Positions 38,401-47,800 are shown, counted from the first letter of the stretch. The stretch is DNA of 63,246 nt from Aquincolibacterium sp964606385 (GCA_964606385.1 CAZSFZ010000011.1:1-63246); one strand, 5' to 3'. Made by a program: numbers and translations. The notes: generated from the letters alone by a model not told the origin.

Positions 38401-41400
38401 CGGATTTTCCAATCAGGACGGCGGCGGCAATCTTGATTGGGCGAACAACTGGCAGACGCTGGGCGATAACGGCCAGGTCGTAGGCGAGCGCATCACCGGC
38501 GCGCAAAAAGGCGTGGATTACACCAGCCGTTACAATTTCGCCTATAGCGCGGACGGTAAGCTGCTGGGTTATGAACAGAAAACGGTCTACGAGAGCAGCA
38601 GCATCGTGAACGACAATCCCGTCTCCAAGGACGCGATCTTTTTTGATCAGGATTACGCGAACCAGTGGGCGGACGCGCACGGCGTTGCGCGTAGCGAGGT
38701 CGCGGACGGTCACTACAACATCTCTTTTGACGATGGCGGAACACTTTTAGGAGATGTTGTCAATGTTGTGATGATCGTAGCCGCCATTGTCGTGAATGTT
38801 ATTCCGGGCATCGGACAGATGGCGTCCATCCTGATCGCGGCAGCGATCACCGCGATGAATACTTATCTTCAAACGGGCGACCTCAAGGCTGCCATCATCA
38901 GCTTTGTGGTTTCGGTCGTGACGAGTTATGCCACGCAAGGTTTAGCGAGTAAGCTCAGTACAGCGGGCGGTTTCTGGGGTTCGGTAGGAGGCTTCATGAG
39001 CGGAGCAACGACGGCTGCAACGGCCGGTGCGACAGCGGTAGTGACGGCTACCATTGTTGCGGGAACGGTTCAGGCCCTTATTCTGGCGACGGTGATGACG
39101 ATCGAAGGAGGTGGGAATTTCTTCGACAACTTTGGTGATGTCGCCGTGCTTGCCTATGCGAGTGCCGCGGTCGCATCGCTTGCGGCCGGATTGACTTCGG
39201 GAAATTCCGCGCAGGTCCAGGAGGGAGGTTGGAGTCAGCGGTTTTTTCAAGCCTTTTTGGGCGAGGGTGTTAAGGCCTCGACTGCCCAAGCTGCTATGGC
39301 TCAAATTATTACAGATGTGATCATTCCCGAACTTTTGGACACGGGCGAGGGACGCCAGTTTTTGACCAGTGTTTTTGGCATTGAATTTGACCAGAACGGC
39401 AATGTGACCAAGGGCGAGAAAACCAACGCGGTCGTGATGGCATTGTTCAAGTCGGCCGCCACCGCCGGATTCAATTATGCCACCGTGGGTGGTTATTCGT
39501 CTATGGGAACGGACACGATGGTGGAATTCACCCGGGCTGGGACGTCCGCCTATCTTGGGGTTCTGACAAGCAACATTTTACAAAGTTCGTTGGCGGGAAA
39601 TTATGCAACTTCAGAGGGATTGGATGCGGTGGTGAGTGCTTACATGGGGCTGGCCAATGGTCTTGGAAATGTCTTTGTCAACGCCATTACCAACGTGCCT
39701 TTCGCGTTGAAAAATCTCCGGGATAAAGAAATGATCGATGAAAATAATCAGCCGCGAGATTCCAAATATACGATGGGCCAATTAATGGTTGCGATGTTCG
39801 CAGAGAACGGACTTGAGATCGGAGGAGGTGAGTATTTTAAGATCGAGTGGAGTAAGGCCGGCGGCATAGGTCAAATCTCTACGTTTAAATTGGTGGACGG
39901 TAAGGTGAGCGATAGGATGATCCTGGATTTTGACGCGAATACCGGACGGTTCTTGTCGCCGCGTGAATCCGCGCTTTCCAAAGAGGGAGTCAATCTCGGT
40001 TTGACGGGGTCCGCTCTTAATAAATTTATCGCGACGGGCGTGGTGTATGGGACCGGAAAGGACAACCAGCCTCTGAAACTCGAAGCGGTCTTTAGCGAAA
40101 AGAACAAGAGCGAGATTTCCGGGTTCAAGGTCACGAACCTTAAGACCCGGGAGGTCCAGGACAAGGGGACGGACTTTGTCTTGGAAGTTACCAATTTTAC
40201 CGTCGACTCTCTTTTGTCGGTCGAGGTGGGCGGGAACCGGTTTTTTTGCGAAGTGGGTATGAAGCCGACGACCGCGGAGATTGCAAGCGCGGGGATGGAT
40301 GTGAACCGGCTCGGAAGTCTCGGGATCCGGGGAGTGGCTTTTGGGGAGGCCCAAAGCGGTGTCTCGGGATTTGTCATCACCGGGACCGACGATGTGTTTA
40401 GCCACACGGATATCCAGGTGAAAGACATGGGCGGCAAGGCCGAGCTGAGCATGAAAGGCCTTGGCGTTACGGCAGTCACGGAAATGTCAAATACGTTTGC
40501 GTTGACGATCGACATGATCCTTGCAAGCGGTGGACTGGAATTCGGTAGTCCTCTCGCGTTGTCCAACTTTGTTGACGCCCTCTCCGTCAATCTTACGGCT
40601 CCCGGAGCTCCGGTGGTCACGCTGACCATTGAAAACGGATTGATCCGGCAGAACGTGACGAATTTTACGGCGGAGATCTCTGCCGATGGCGTGAAATGCA
40701 GTTTCAACGTGCTCGGGAAGGAAGGGACGATCAAGGTCTTTAACGCGATCGCGGATAACCTCGAGGACGCGGTCTTCGGCGCTAAGCGAACGGGGGAGAT
40801 CGGGGCCAAATATGACCTCCGGATCGGGGATAGCTTTGAAGCCTCGCAAGGTGTTGTCGGGTTCACTCAGGAACTCATGGGAGATCTCCACAGCGGCAAA
40901 CTGCGGTTCGACAAGCTTTCGATCACATTCTACGGGAAAGATTTTGACGTAACCGCGACCTTTACCAAAGGGAGCGACGTGATCGAGTTCACAGGGGTTA
41001 AATTGGCCGATGGGGTCACACTCTCCGGAAAAGCTAAGGGAATGGACAATGTTCTTAAGGCTTCGTTCACCTTGCGCGATCTCGCGAAGGGGCATGATTT
41101 CAAGACGGAGGGAGGGGTCAATAAATTCCTCGATGCGGTGATCGATAAAGGGCTGGCGAGTTTTGGGCTGGAAGAAATGGTATTCGATTTCAGTAATGTC
41201 GAAGGGCTTTCGGGGCTGCAGTTTGCTTTCACCAAAGGCGCTGGCGAGCAGTTTCTGGCTCAATACTCCGTGGTGGTCAACGGGGTCCGGGGTTCCGGGA
41301 AAGCGGTGATCGTGGGGCATAAAGGTTTTGAGGCGAATAAAGCCGCGGTGAAGGCCTCCTTCGGTGAAATGAAGCAGCTGCTGGCGAAGGCCTCCGGTCT

Positions 41401-44400
41401 TACGGCGAAAGATTCCCAGAAACTGGGTGATTTTGCCGGGGAGGCTGGCGCCATGCTTCTTGGGACGGAGGGAGTGGCGTCCGAAGCCGAGCGTGTGGGA
41501 GGCGGAGAATACACGATCCTGTTCGAAGACGGCGGGAATGAAAAGCCTCTCGAATTTTCGATTTTCCTGAAGCCCGGACAAAACCAGCAAGCGGACATCG
41601 GCATCCGAACTTCGTTCAGTCTTGTAGGTTCCGATGGCCGTGAGATCCGCACGGCTTATGCCGTGACCGCGCCGGAAGGTAAGGGGGTTCGCGAGTCAGG
41701 GGCGGCGCTGATGAGTGATCTGAGCGCCGTGATCTCTTCGGTGATCGAGGGTGCGAAAGCCGTTCCGCTGGGTGATGCCGGGCAAGCGGGCGCATTCCTT
41801 GAAAAATTCGGAGGTATTTTAGGGACGATCTTTTCTGCGAACGGCTACACCCTGGCGTCTGAGGACATCGCGTTTACACTGATCAAGACGACGGGGCTTG
41901 AAGCCGAGGTCCTGCATCTTAGTTTTGGCGAAGGCGGAAAGAATGTCTGGAACTTGCAGCTGTCCTATTTCTCCAAGGGGGCCGAGGGGGATCGTGAGGT
42001 CAAGCGTGATCTGCGAGTGCCTGTCGGGAGCGCCGCGCAGGGTTTGGGGCTCGTGGATGAGCTGAGGAGGGTGGACGGCCGCGCGCCCATCAGTAAATTC
42101 CAAACCGCCATGGTCCTGCTGACGCATTTGACCGAGATGTCGAAGTCAGGCCTGATCACCGATGATAAAACTCTGGATGTCCTGCAGCAGGGTGTGTTGA
42201 AGGCTGTGTACGGCAATTTCATCGCGCCGGGAGGGGTCCGGGATTCCATTTATGGAAGTGTGACGCGCGCCCGAGGGGAGGACGGACGGTTCAATATCGT
42301 TATCAAGGAGCGTACCGCGGACGGTTCGGCGGGGCTGCGCGGCCTTCTCGGGGGGTCCGCGAAGATCAGCTGGGCCCAGGGCGCGGTCCCGAAAGAGTTC
42401 GCTTCCGCGGCGGGCAAGGATGCCAGGGGCGAAACCGTGAAGCTTGAGGTTGCGGGTCCGATGGATGCCAGCGCGGCTTTGGCCGCTTTTTCGGCGTGGC
42501 TTGGAGCAGAGCAGCCCGGGATCATTCCGCAGTTGGCGATCTCCGAAGGTCTGACCACCTGGACCAATGTGATCCGGGACGGGATGCGGATCGGCGTGAT
42601 CGGGAATTTCACGGATAAAACAGGCGTTACGGGGCTTTACTTTGTGGACCTTCAGAATAATAAGGTTTACGGGGCGAACGGAGCCGAGCTGGCGCGTAGG
42701 GAGGAGGTTGGGAAGAAATCCAAAGTTGACTCCGGCGAAGCGGCTACAATGGCGGAGTACGGTATTCTGGGAGCCGCGGGCAAGCAAGATTACCGGATCG
42801 TGGAAGCGGATAAGAAAACGTCGACGGCGGCCTCCGGGCTTGCCGTTTCCCTGCTCGCAAGCTCGATCGGCATTTCGGCTGAGTATGCTTCGAGCGGGTG
42901 GAGTGTGATCCTGGATGCCAAAGGCAACACGATCGCCATGGCGGTGGATCTAGGGGTGCTGGATCCGGACCGGAAAGGGAACATCCTCGTGGTGGGTGTC
43001 GGCGATTACAGCGGCCGGAAATGTTTGATCGGCGCGGATGTCGAGACTAGCGTAGATAAAGAGATGAGAGTTTTTGATCAGGTAACGCTCATTATGAAAA
43101 AAGATGGGGTGGCGCATGATGTGGTGATCAGGGTGGTCCACCCTTATCAGCAGGATACCGACCACGGGACGCTGACGGCCGAGGAAAATATGGCGTTCGC
43201 GCTTGAAAGTTCGCTTAATCCGGATCCGGATAACCTTCGCCCTGCGAATAGTTATCTCTGGCTCGCCTCAACTCAGATCCTGGGTTCGGGGGCGGAGCTC
43301 TTCGGCGCCCAACTGGCCGCGTTCGGGATCCGTGACGAGACCCTGGCATTTGTCGGCGTGGATTTTGATTCGAAGGCCCGCTTTGTCGGTTACCGGATAG
43401 ACAAGACCGACAAGGCCAGCGGACAGCGGACGGTCGGCTATTACAACATGAATCCGGAAGGGACCCAGATCCAGGCCATGTGGGCCACAGGCCCCGCGGG
43501 AGGCGAACTCCAGGCCATCTCCGGCGTCGTCCGCGCTACCCGGACAAACGAAAGATTGACCGCTGAGGGATTGGGGATTTCGTCGAATGATTTTGAACGG
43601 CTGACCGGAGGTCCCGGCGGATACGCCATTGGCAACCAAGTCCTCAACGTTGACTGCCTCGCCACGCTTCTCGGCGAATCAGGCCGTAATCTTATGGAGT
43701 CCCAACTCGCGACTCTCTTCAACTTCGGCGAAGGCACCACCCTCTACAATGGCGTCGGCAAGGCTGTGTTTTACCAGACTCCGGGGACGATCGAACGGGG
43801 CGGGGAGAAGTTCTGGGTCGGAGCTGACAAAAATCAGGGGCAGTATGCTTGGGAAGCTGACGGAGTCTATAAGGTCGGTTCAGGGAAGGACGCTTATGAT
43901 GAGGCGACAAGACAACGCGTGGCCGGGGGCCTGGATCAGAACAAGAATGCCATTCCGGTGGACAGCACGGCAAAAGTAAAAGAGCATCAGCTTACCGGCG
44001 ATTTTGCCAATCTAAATGCCGCCCAGAAGGCCGAGATCACTAATATCTTGCTGAAGATGAATGTCCTGACCCCTGTCGGCACGAACATCCTTTTCAGCGG
44101 TTCGAAAGTGGTCGGTTGGACCAACGACAACGGCCTCACGTTCAATAAGGCTGCTGGAACAGCCACCCTAAATTACGGCGCCGTAGATGGCAAACTCTGC
44201 CTCCGCCTCGAGGACGGGTCTTATGGCCTCTACTCCGCCACCCCTGCGATGCTGTCTTCATCAATGGACAAATTAAGCAACATCTCCAAAGAAGAGTTGG
44301 CTTTGGGAGCGAAAATGATTGCAACAACGGCGGCTGACCTTACGAAGGCGAATGGCGCGTTGGCAGCAGCCGCGAAGGACGGAGTGCTTGCGGGTCAGAC

Positions 44401-44720
44401 GATCGCAAAGGCTGACGGGAAGATCGAGTTTTCGGACGGGTTCACGATGTTATTCAACGGGACGCAGTTGGTCGGGAACTTCAATTACAGCGCGACGGAC
44501 GCGGTGTCGAAGGTGCTGTCGGTGATGACAGCCGGATATGTGGCGGTAAATAACGGTCAGATACTGATGGTAACGGACCGTGCGACCGGGGATCTGGTGG
44601 GCGGCTACCGGAACGTGGCCGGGAAGGGCATTGAATGGCAGGGAAAGACACAGGCGGTTGAAGCGGACCTTACGAAGGCGAATGGCGCGTTGGCAGCAGC
44701 CGCGAAGGACGGAGTGCTTG
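2..44720 (+). CDS. Giant multidomain repeat protein, 5' portion (both ends incomplete)
   Basis: The frame is open from the first complete codon at nt 2, so the true start lies upstream; a GTG at nt 14 is only the first start-like codon and has no ribosome binding site. About 14,900 codons run without a stop to the N gap. The composition is protein-like throughout: Ser/Thr/Tyr/Asp-rich tandem repeats, then YD-like repeats, a hydrophobic segment near 38.7-39.7 kb and beta-rich repeats. Read mechanically, the frame continues through the N run to a stop at 45034, but the roughly 71 codons after the gap are out of frame with the repeat copy there and are an artefact. The likely role of this part is a cell-surface or secreted stalk; that is inferred from repeat type and cysteine pairing. 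Giant proteins of this style are known from Omnitrophota. I cannot identify a named family for the whole protein. Confidence 0.96.
482..1114 (+). repeat. Three GTADD loops (G-x-D-G-x-L-G-T-A-D-D type)
   Basis: Three copies of a 13-14 residue motif occur at 482-523 (DLGGDGKLGTADDV), 695-736 (DLGADGALGTADDK) and 1076-1114 (AGADDVLGTADDV). The Asp-Gly-rich spacing resembles calcium-binding loops found in bacterial surface repeats, so Ca2+-stabilised turns are plausible. Calcium binding is inference from the acidic ladder; the repetition itself is visible directly. Confidence 0.7.
2900..4430 (+). repeat. LLG...NW / ESYxVTSRDG modules, first cluster
   Basis: Diverged units of about 85-150 residues share a leader like SLLGDVAGNPNW, then ESYQVTSRD and a T-R stretch. 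Examples are STLLGDMS near 3258, TLLLGPMDGDMNW near 3761 and SLLGDVAGNPNW near 4022. An internal strand motif, VYGDGTLTRTK, appears near 3125 and 3625. The sequence is beta-strand-like and has no cysteines. The same module returns at 13.1-13.6 kb and 27.75-27.9 kb, at the borders of the large arrays, so it may act as a junction domain. No family is recognised. Confidence 0.6.
4430..13110 (+). repeat. Array 1: about 32 tandem Y-Q-W/F repeats of about 80-100 residues
   Basis: Each unit reads roughly FYRSQAGTDDPVYQW, then a polar turn, SYSLSV, often NTKVPVG, a strand, then RVSREEV and a helical stretch ending xDPxKRAEAxxAL, leading to the next FY. I count about 32 anchors, from a first variant near 4708 (ESYSW) through typical ones such as 4945, 5672, 9155 and 12443 to one near 12977 (IYSW). 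Alternating strands and one amphipathic helix suggest a small alpha/beta repeat stacking into a rod or tube; that is inference. I see no cysteine in this array. Two units carry longer Ala/Glu-rich helical inserts (about 7850-8040 and 12205-12390). The repeat family is not one I can name. Confidence 0.9.
5672..12104 (+). repeat. Three-unit higher-order repeat inside array 1
   Basis: Units fall into three recurring classes in fixed order. Class A has YQW followed by a PVG-type loop, class B has VYRSVTDG...VDPVYQF, and class C has a shorter YQW...SYSLQVK unit lacking the PVG loop. Class A anchors lie at 5672, 6443, 7208, 8093, then 9155, 9932, 10787, 11600 and 12443. Class B anchors lie at 5948, 6707, 7490, then 9452, 10217, 11066 and 11867. 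Class C anchors lie at 6209, 6968, 7751, then 9704, 10505, 11348 and 12104. The period is 756-885 bp. Seven complete A-B-C rounds form two blocks, separated by irregular units at about 8.1-9.15 kb. This points to growth by duplication of triplets. Confidence 0.85.
13140..13570 (+). repeat. LLG...NW junction modules between arrays 1 and 2
   Basis: Two diverged copies of the module first seen at 2.9-4.4 kb interrupt the Y-x-W repeats. The first has DLLLGSLVTDPNW at about 13177-13215 followed by GYQITSEDGTVTR, and the second has SIFGNYVQAGDW at about 13423-13458 with an SRDAFNAASRG tail. The position, exactly where array 1 passes into array 2, suggests a hinge or cap. Function unknown. Confidence 0.6.
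13620..27700 (+). repeat. Array 2: about 50 tandem Y-S-W repeats of about 90-95 residues
   Basis: A typical unit is VSYSWKSxDGxxTYSLxR, a variable linker often with QxDGTY, WxFSxQ, xVxxxEVxGHxxDLE, RDQYxxALxD and TxxTxTxSG, leading into the next YSW. I count about 50 anchors: the first, near 13741, is still of array 1 type (SYQW), typical ones lie near 14248 (GYSW), 14524, 16228, 20773, 24583 and 26893, and the last is near 27640. The anchor and the strand-strand-helix order match array 1, so both arrays probably share one ancestor. Many early units (14.8-20.3 kb) carry long DxxG-type linker hairpins. Units near 21.2-22.9 kb form a sub-family with LFxDG linkers before the helix. The last five units (26.4-27.4 kb) regain array 1 features such as VPADGGG and RVSR. 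No cysteine is visible. Confidence 0.9.
15395..18373 (+). other. DxDGDG calcium-loop-like insertions in array 2 linkers
   Basis: Two linkers contain thrombospondin type 3 or dockerin-like acidic loops: DTNGDGIPD at 15395-15421 and DTDGDGVAD at 18347-18373. Each is followed by a hairpin with NGDVVY or AGDVVY. Weaker DxxG hairpins (DANGDPVY near 14858, DAAGNVVY near 15765, DAAGNTLY near 16621) sit at the same place in neighbouring units. The D-x-D/N-G-D-G-x-x-D pattern is a known Ca2+ ligand arrangement; binding here is inferred. Confidence 0.55.
27740..27930 (+). repeat. LLG...NW-type junction module before array 3
   Basis: One more copy of the module closes array 2: DVLGTGFFGVDFTDPNW at about 27749-27799, then ESYSVSSRDGLITHH near 27870-27914. 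It keeps the NW and SRDGxxT landmarks and is followed at once by the GxW repeats. This is its third location, again on an array border. Confidence 0.55.
27950..30150 (+). repeat. Array 3: alternating GxW...SDLxSxF and YxIxxYxSDF repeats
   Basis: Two short motifs alternate every 40-50 residues. One is a GxW strand with following SDL and F (for example GDWVLTKTYLDAGF, GVWTEIGSDLGSGF and GEWTKVYSDLSSDF); the other is TEYSRxLEE followed by VSYxISGYDSDF. I count about 11 GxW anchors. Aromatic and acidic residues recur in register, which suggests a beta-solenoid or beta-sandwich string. Two close cysteine pairs are present: C x4 C at 28622/28637 and C x6 C at 29141/29162. No named family fits, and the function is unknown. 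Confidence 0.75.
30160..34215 (+). other. YD/Rhs-like tyrosine-rich region, second block
   Basis: YD-like repeats dominate: TYHYDAGGNVQWRDEYIYN near 31115, AYGRHYVNGNATDSLVSKTNY near 31990-32050 in part, YDENGNVISYNSYTYND near 33907 and YDENGGAVFADRV near 34171. Tyr, Asn, Thr and Gly are very common, as in Rhs and teneurin shells. Four close cysteine pairs lie here: 32921/32945, 33041/33059, 33398/33419 and 33569/33584. A short strongly acidic loop, DDPDADDDD, is at about 33956-33982. No complete Rhs core motif is seen. The region is probably extracytoplasmic. Confidence 0.65.
34216..34560 (+). other. Ala/Glu-rich helical segment
   Basis: The composition changes abruptly from Tyr/Thr-rich strands to an alanine-rich amphipathic helix: AAARAALEAAQQAITDLEAA, continuing through AAEAYEAGLEAE-like sequence and ending near a lone Cys at 34466. 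A coiled coil or helical hairpin is likely. It marks the border after which cysteines are no longer paired. Confidence 0.6.
34600..36120 (+). other. YD-like repeats, third block
   Basis: The region opens with a Pro/acidic linker and a short hydrophobic helix (LKLTIIYIFF near 34767). It then returns to YD-type repeats, including YFDSRGRVDYIKHQNGS near 35312, YRYDGNNYRPS, YDALGNNIFYHED near 35971 and a final FNPDGTVHQRIETN. The first of these is close to the canonical YD consensus. One lone Cys is near 35944. No toxin or Rhs core domain follows. Confidence 0.6.
36120..37090 (+). repeat. FGDFTIT-type beta repeats
   Basis: Three clear units of about 95-110 residues share a strand pair like DGTKFGDFTIT, a second hairpin, then GxxNMKDAxGxxxxVE and a helix. 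They start near 36340 (SVTITLLRPDGTKFGDF), 36610 (LQFNFSLKDGTFFGTF) and 36937 (IRVVFFESPETVYGDF). Related hairpins seem to recur at 39.8-41.4 kb (for example LSITFYGKDFDVTATF near 40918). No family name is known to me. Confidence 0.6.
37680..38070 (+). other. Coiled-coil segment
   Basis: A long charged helix with heptad-like spacing runs from about QIPELQREALALYDQATGLM to LLDEEFQIKSMAVDA, rich in Ala, Glu, Lys, Gln and Arg with almost no Gly or Pro. It resembles stalk or spacer coiled coils. It lies about 700 bp before the first strongly hydrophobic segment. Confidence 0.7.
38740..39720 (+). other. Hydrophobic, Gly/Ala-rich segment (possible membrane or pretoxin-like domain)
   Basis: At about visible residues 12,914-13,240 there are three to four hydrophobic stretches: NVVMIVAAIVVNVIPGIG (about 38764-38817), AAIISFVVSVVTSYA (about 38889), TAVVTATIVAGTVQALILAT (about 39035-39094) and VAVLAYASAAVASLAAG (about 39142). 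Small-residue packing with Gly zippers resembles the membrane-inserting segments that precede toxin domains in Rhs and CdiA-type proteins, and also pore-like helices. After it, Ala/Gly-rich amphipathic sequence continues to about 39.7 kb. This is the first credible membrane-associated stretch in the window. A membrane role is likely; the pretoxin comparison is a resemblance only. Confidence 0.6.
39830..43900 (+). repeat. Beta-rich degenerate repeat region
   Basis: Diverged units of roughly 110-130 residues contain paired strands and a helix, with landmarks such as SGFKVTNLKTREV (about 40116), SGFVITGTDDVFSHT (about 40367), VTLTIENGLIRQNVTNFTAEI (about 40617), LSITFYGKDFDVTATF and GLQFAFTKGAGEQF. 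Cysteines are single (40247, 40697, 43022, 43654). A GRFLSP phrase at about 39944-39961 resembles part of the Rhs core motif, but the rest of the core is missing. Later parts (42.2-43.9 kb) lose a clear period. Function unknown; a continuing beta-rich stalk or carrier is plausible. Confidence 0.55.
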
Positions 44721-44875
44721 NNNNNNNNNNNNNNNNNNNNNNNNNNNNNNNNNNNNNNNNNNNNNNNNNNNNNNNNNNNNNNNNNNNNNNNNNNNNNNNN
44801 NNNNNNNNNNNNNNNNNNNNTTCACGATGTTATTCAACGGGACGCAGTTGGTCGGGAACTTCAATTACAGCGCGA
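44336..44875 (+). repeat. 330-bp tandem repeat spanning the assembly gap
   Basis: The 55 bp at 44336-44390 (encoding DLTKANGALAAAAKDGVL) recur without change at 44666-44720, offset by 330 bp. The 55 bp at 44441-44495 (encoding FTMLFNGTQLVGNFNYSA) recur without change at 44821-44875, just after the N run. One unit equals 110 codons. Outside these exact blocks the copies diverge, although NGQILMVTDRATGDLVG before the gap and REHELLLARDRSGNPIG after it still align. The near-identity suggests recent duplication; extra copies may be hidden in the gap. Confidence 0.92.
44721..44820. other. Assembly gap of exactly 100 N
   Basis: One hundred unknown bases interrupt the second copy of a 330-bp tandem repeat. 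In the intact copy (44336-44495), the bases between the matching flanks are 44391-44440, which is 50 bp. The pre-gap sequence ends after one base of a codon and the post-gap sequence starts on a codon boundary, so the missing length must leave remainder 2 when divided by 3. Fifty does, and so does 50 plus any number of 330-bp units; 100 does not. The N run is therefore best read as a placeholder rather than a measured length. Confidence 0.95.
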
Positions 44876-47800
44876 AAAATGCGGCGGGCCAAATTTTGTT
44901 CGCGAGAACGCAGGACGCTGTTTTTAATCGCGAGCATGAGTTGTTGCTCGCAAGAGATCGTTCAGGGAATCCGATCGGGATCTGGGGGGACGACGGGAAA
45001 GCGGGTACGGAGGTCACGAGCGACAAATCCGTGATGGCACAGTCAGACACAGCCAGGCCGGGATATTCCGCGCGTGCGATTCGGGCGTTTATTGTGGATG
45101 CTGGCACTCTCGATGAAAAGACCGTTTATTTTGATTCAGAAAACCGTATCACGATGATTCTTGATGTAACGTGGGAGTTAGCAATAAATCAACTGTCAGG
45201 CGATGAAGCTGCTGATTCGGTGGATGCTCTTTACAGGGCTTTGACGGAGCCTAATGCTTTTGTGCGACGGGAACGAGTTTCGTTTTTCTGGGATGCTGAA
45301 AAGAGCTATGAAGAGCGTTCCGCAGGCAAGAAGCTGAACGTTGCCACCGTTAATGGCAAATTTCACAGCTTTATCGATGGGGCAATAGATTCATCGAAAA
45401 GGTTGTATGTGGTTGAAGGCGCGACGACACCTCAAGGGGACCGCACGTTTGTCGTGCGATATTCAAACGCTCCCATGGCGATCGGGACGGTTGATAAATC
45501 TGATGAGCTGGACCGGAACGCGGTTTTGGCGTGGGGTAAGCTTATGGGCTTTGATCTTGACGGTTTTGGCAATGAGCCGGTTACGCAGATCTTGATCGGC
45601 GGAGACGGCAAATATGTTGGCTCCACCTCTTTGAATGTGACTGAAGTGGAAGTCGATAGCGTGCGGATCAATGTTTTAGAGGCTTTGAGCCAAGCCCGAA
45701 GCAAAGCCCTTGAATCGGAAAATCCTTCGCCTCAATCGGTGCATTCAATGTTTATGATCGATGCGAAAGGCGAGACGGTTTCGTTTGCGTGGACGAACGA
45801 GACAGCCAATGACCCCGGCGAGGTGACCTATACAACTTATACCATGGATTTATTCCAATCGGACGAGCTTTCGCGGGATCCCGCTACGGGAGATATTCCC
45901 ACAAGGACGTGGCAGAAAACGGGTTATCTCGGCTCAAAGACGGTGACGACCTATTTTGGCACAGGAGCGGAGCGCCGGTCATTTTCGTACACAACGCGCA
46001 TTGATTTTACAACCGAGAAGGCATTTCGCGGTTCCGAAGTGTTTTCGAAGGCTTTTACGACCGGTTACGATACATACTCTGAAGCTCGTTCTGCTGTAAA
46101 GAATGGAAGCCTGAGATGGGCTAGCGTTTCGTATAACGCGTCAGGCTTCAATCTTCCTGATGGTTCTGTCACGGGAATGGTCCAGGTGTCAGGCGGGTTT
46201 AACGGAGAAGGGAATAAGACGTTTTCTTGGTCCTTTTTTGCATTTGTCAACGGAATGACCTATGACAAAAAAATCTCGAGTCAGAATGAATCATATAAGC
46301 AGGCATGGGATGGCTATCATAATATTTCAGAGCTTCTTCTCAGGGGTGTGAACTATGGTGCCTCTCTCGGGTTTGACTCCTATGAGGGGTTCGTCAATTT
46401 ACTAAGCTCTAAGATCCTGTCTGGCTCTTCATACGGTATGCTCGCGATCATTTCAAATGCCACCACTGCCACGGGTCGAGAGGCCTTGGAAACACAGATT
46501 AAAGATATTCTTTCGAGTTTGGCCCCGACAACAGCGGCGCGAACTGGTAGTTTCCAGGAATGGCAATATGATAAGCGTCAGGAGAACGCACGTATTCGTG
46601 AGGAGTTACGTGACCGGGGCATGAGAGGTCTTATCGGGCCGGATGAGCGGGATGAATACTCGCAATATCAGTATTTAGCCGACGTTGAAAATGCCAAACA
46701 GTATGATAAACGCGTTGAAGCTTATCGTGGCTATCTTCACATCAGTTTCTCTTTCCAGGAAGAGATCAATGTTATGGGGAAGGCAGTGCTTGCGACACGC
46801 CGGGACAGCTTCGGATATCAGCAGACTACCGGGAGCTATTCATTTAGTTGGGGTGGGAAGGACCTTGTGGTAACGTTCGATCGCAGCGATACGACGGCCA
46901 GAAGTCTTCTGATGCCAACTTATACCTCTGAAGACAATACCATCAAAATGAACGGCGCTTATCAGATCCTCAGAAGTTTTGGACTCAGCTTTAGCGAGGA
47001 TGATGGTCTTACTGGAGCTGGAAGAATACTTTCTGTTGGGGCGGTAGATTCTGCCACGGGTCGGATTGATGACCCTATTGTCTTGAATTCAAATTGGACC
47101 TTTACCCTGAAGACAGAAACAATTACGCGCAAAGTCAATGATCAGGCCTCTCGGCTTGGCACCCCAGGCATGCGAGACCTCGCGACGGCTATGTCCTCAT
47201 CGTCATACACAGTCACAGAAAAACGACATTCCATAATGGTTGATGTGATTTTGAATCAAGGCGAGACCGTGAATGGTCAATCGCGAGAACAGCGAATCAA
47301 CCTAAAATATTCTGGCAGCAACTTAGATTCGGTCGCAGATCATTTTTCGACTGGGAGTTTAAGCGATTTGACGATTGAGGGGGTAAGGTTCGATAGCGGC
47401 AGGATCACGGCGGGGGATCGGAAAAGCTTCGAGATTGTGACGAACGGATCTCGATTTCAGCTGGAAGGGTCGATAGGAGGTAAATTCCAAAAGAATATAT
47501 TTGATACCGCAGGATTTGAGCCGATCACCGGTAATGATGGCCGGATCACTTATGGTGTTTACGGTGTGAAAATTTTAAGTTCTGAAAAGCAGGATGCGAC
47601 TGGTATTCAAGAGATTACTTACACTTATACCGAGCGCCGTACCGAAAAGATCGAAACCCTAATGACGGACGGCACCACCCAGGTTGTCCAGAATCAGAGA
47701 TTTGGAGTTTGGGGAGCCATGTCGGTTGGTCAGATCGTGTGGAGTGGTGTAGCCGCCGTCGGAGTGGTTGTGGCGGCCGTGGCGGTGACTTATTTTACGG

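Noticed and set aside
36638..41590. Several 100-370 codon - strand frames
   Set aside because: Same reasoning: shadows of the + strand coding sequence in GC-rich DNA, without domains or spacing typical of an operon.
44827..44829. ATG as a real start of a second gene
   Set aside because: The codon is the Met in FTMLFNG, an internal motif of the preceding repeat copy (44447). There is no ribosome binding site, and the gap arithmetic joins both halves.
44821..45034. C-terminal tail of the first frame after the gap
   Set aside because: It is read out of frame relative to the repeat copy and produces Arg/Ser-rich sequence unlike either neighbour, as expected of a frame artefact.
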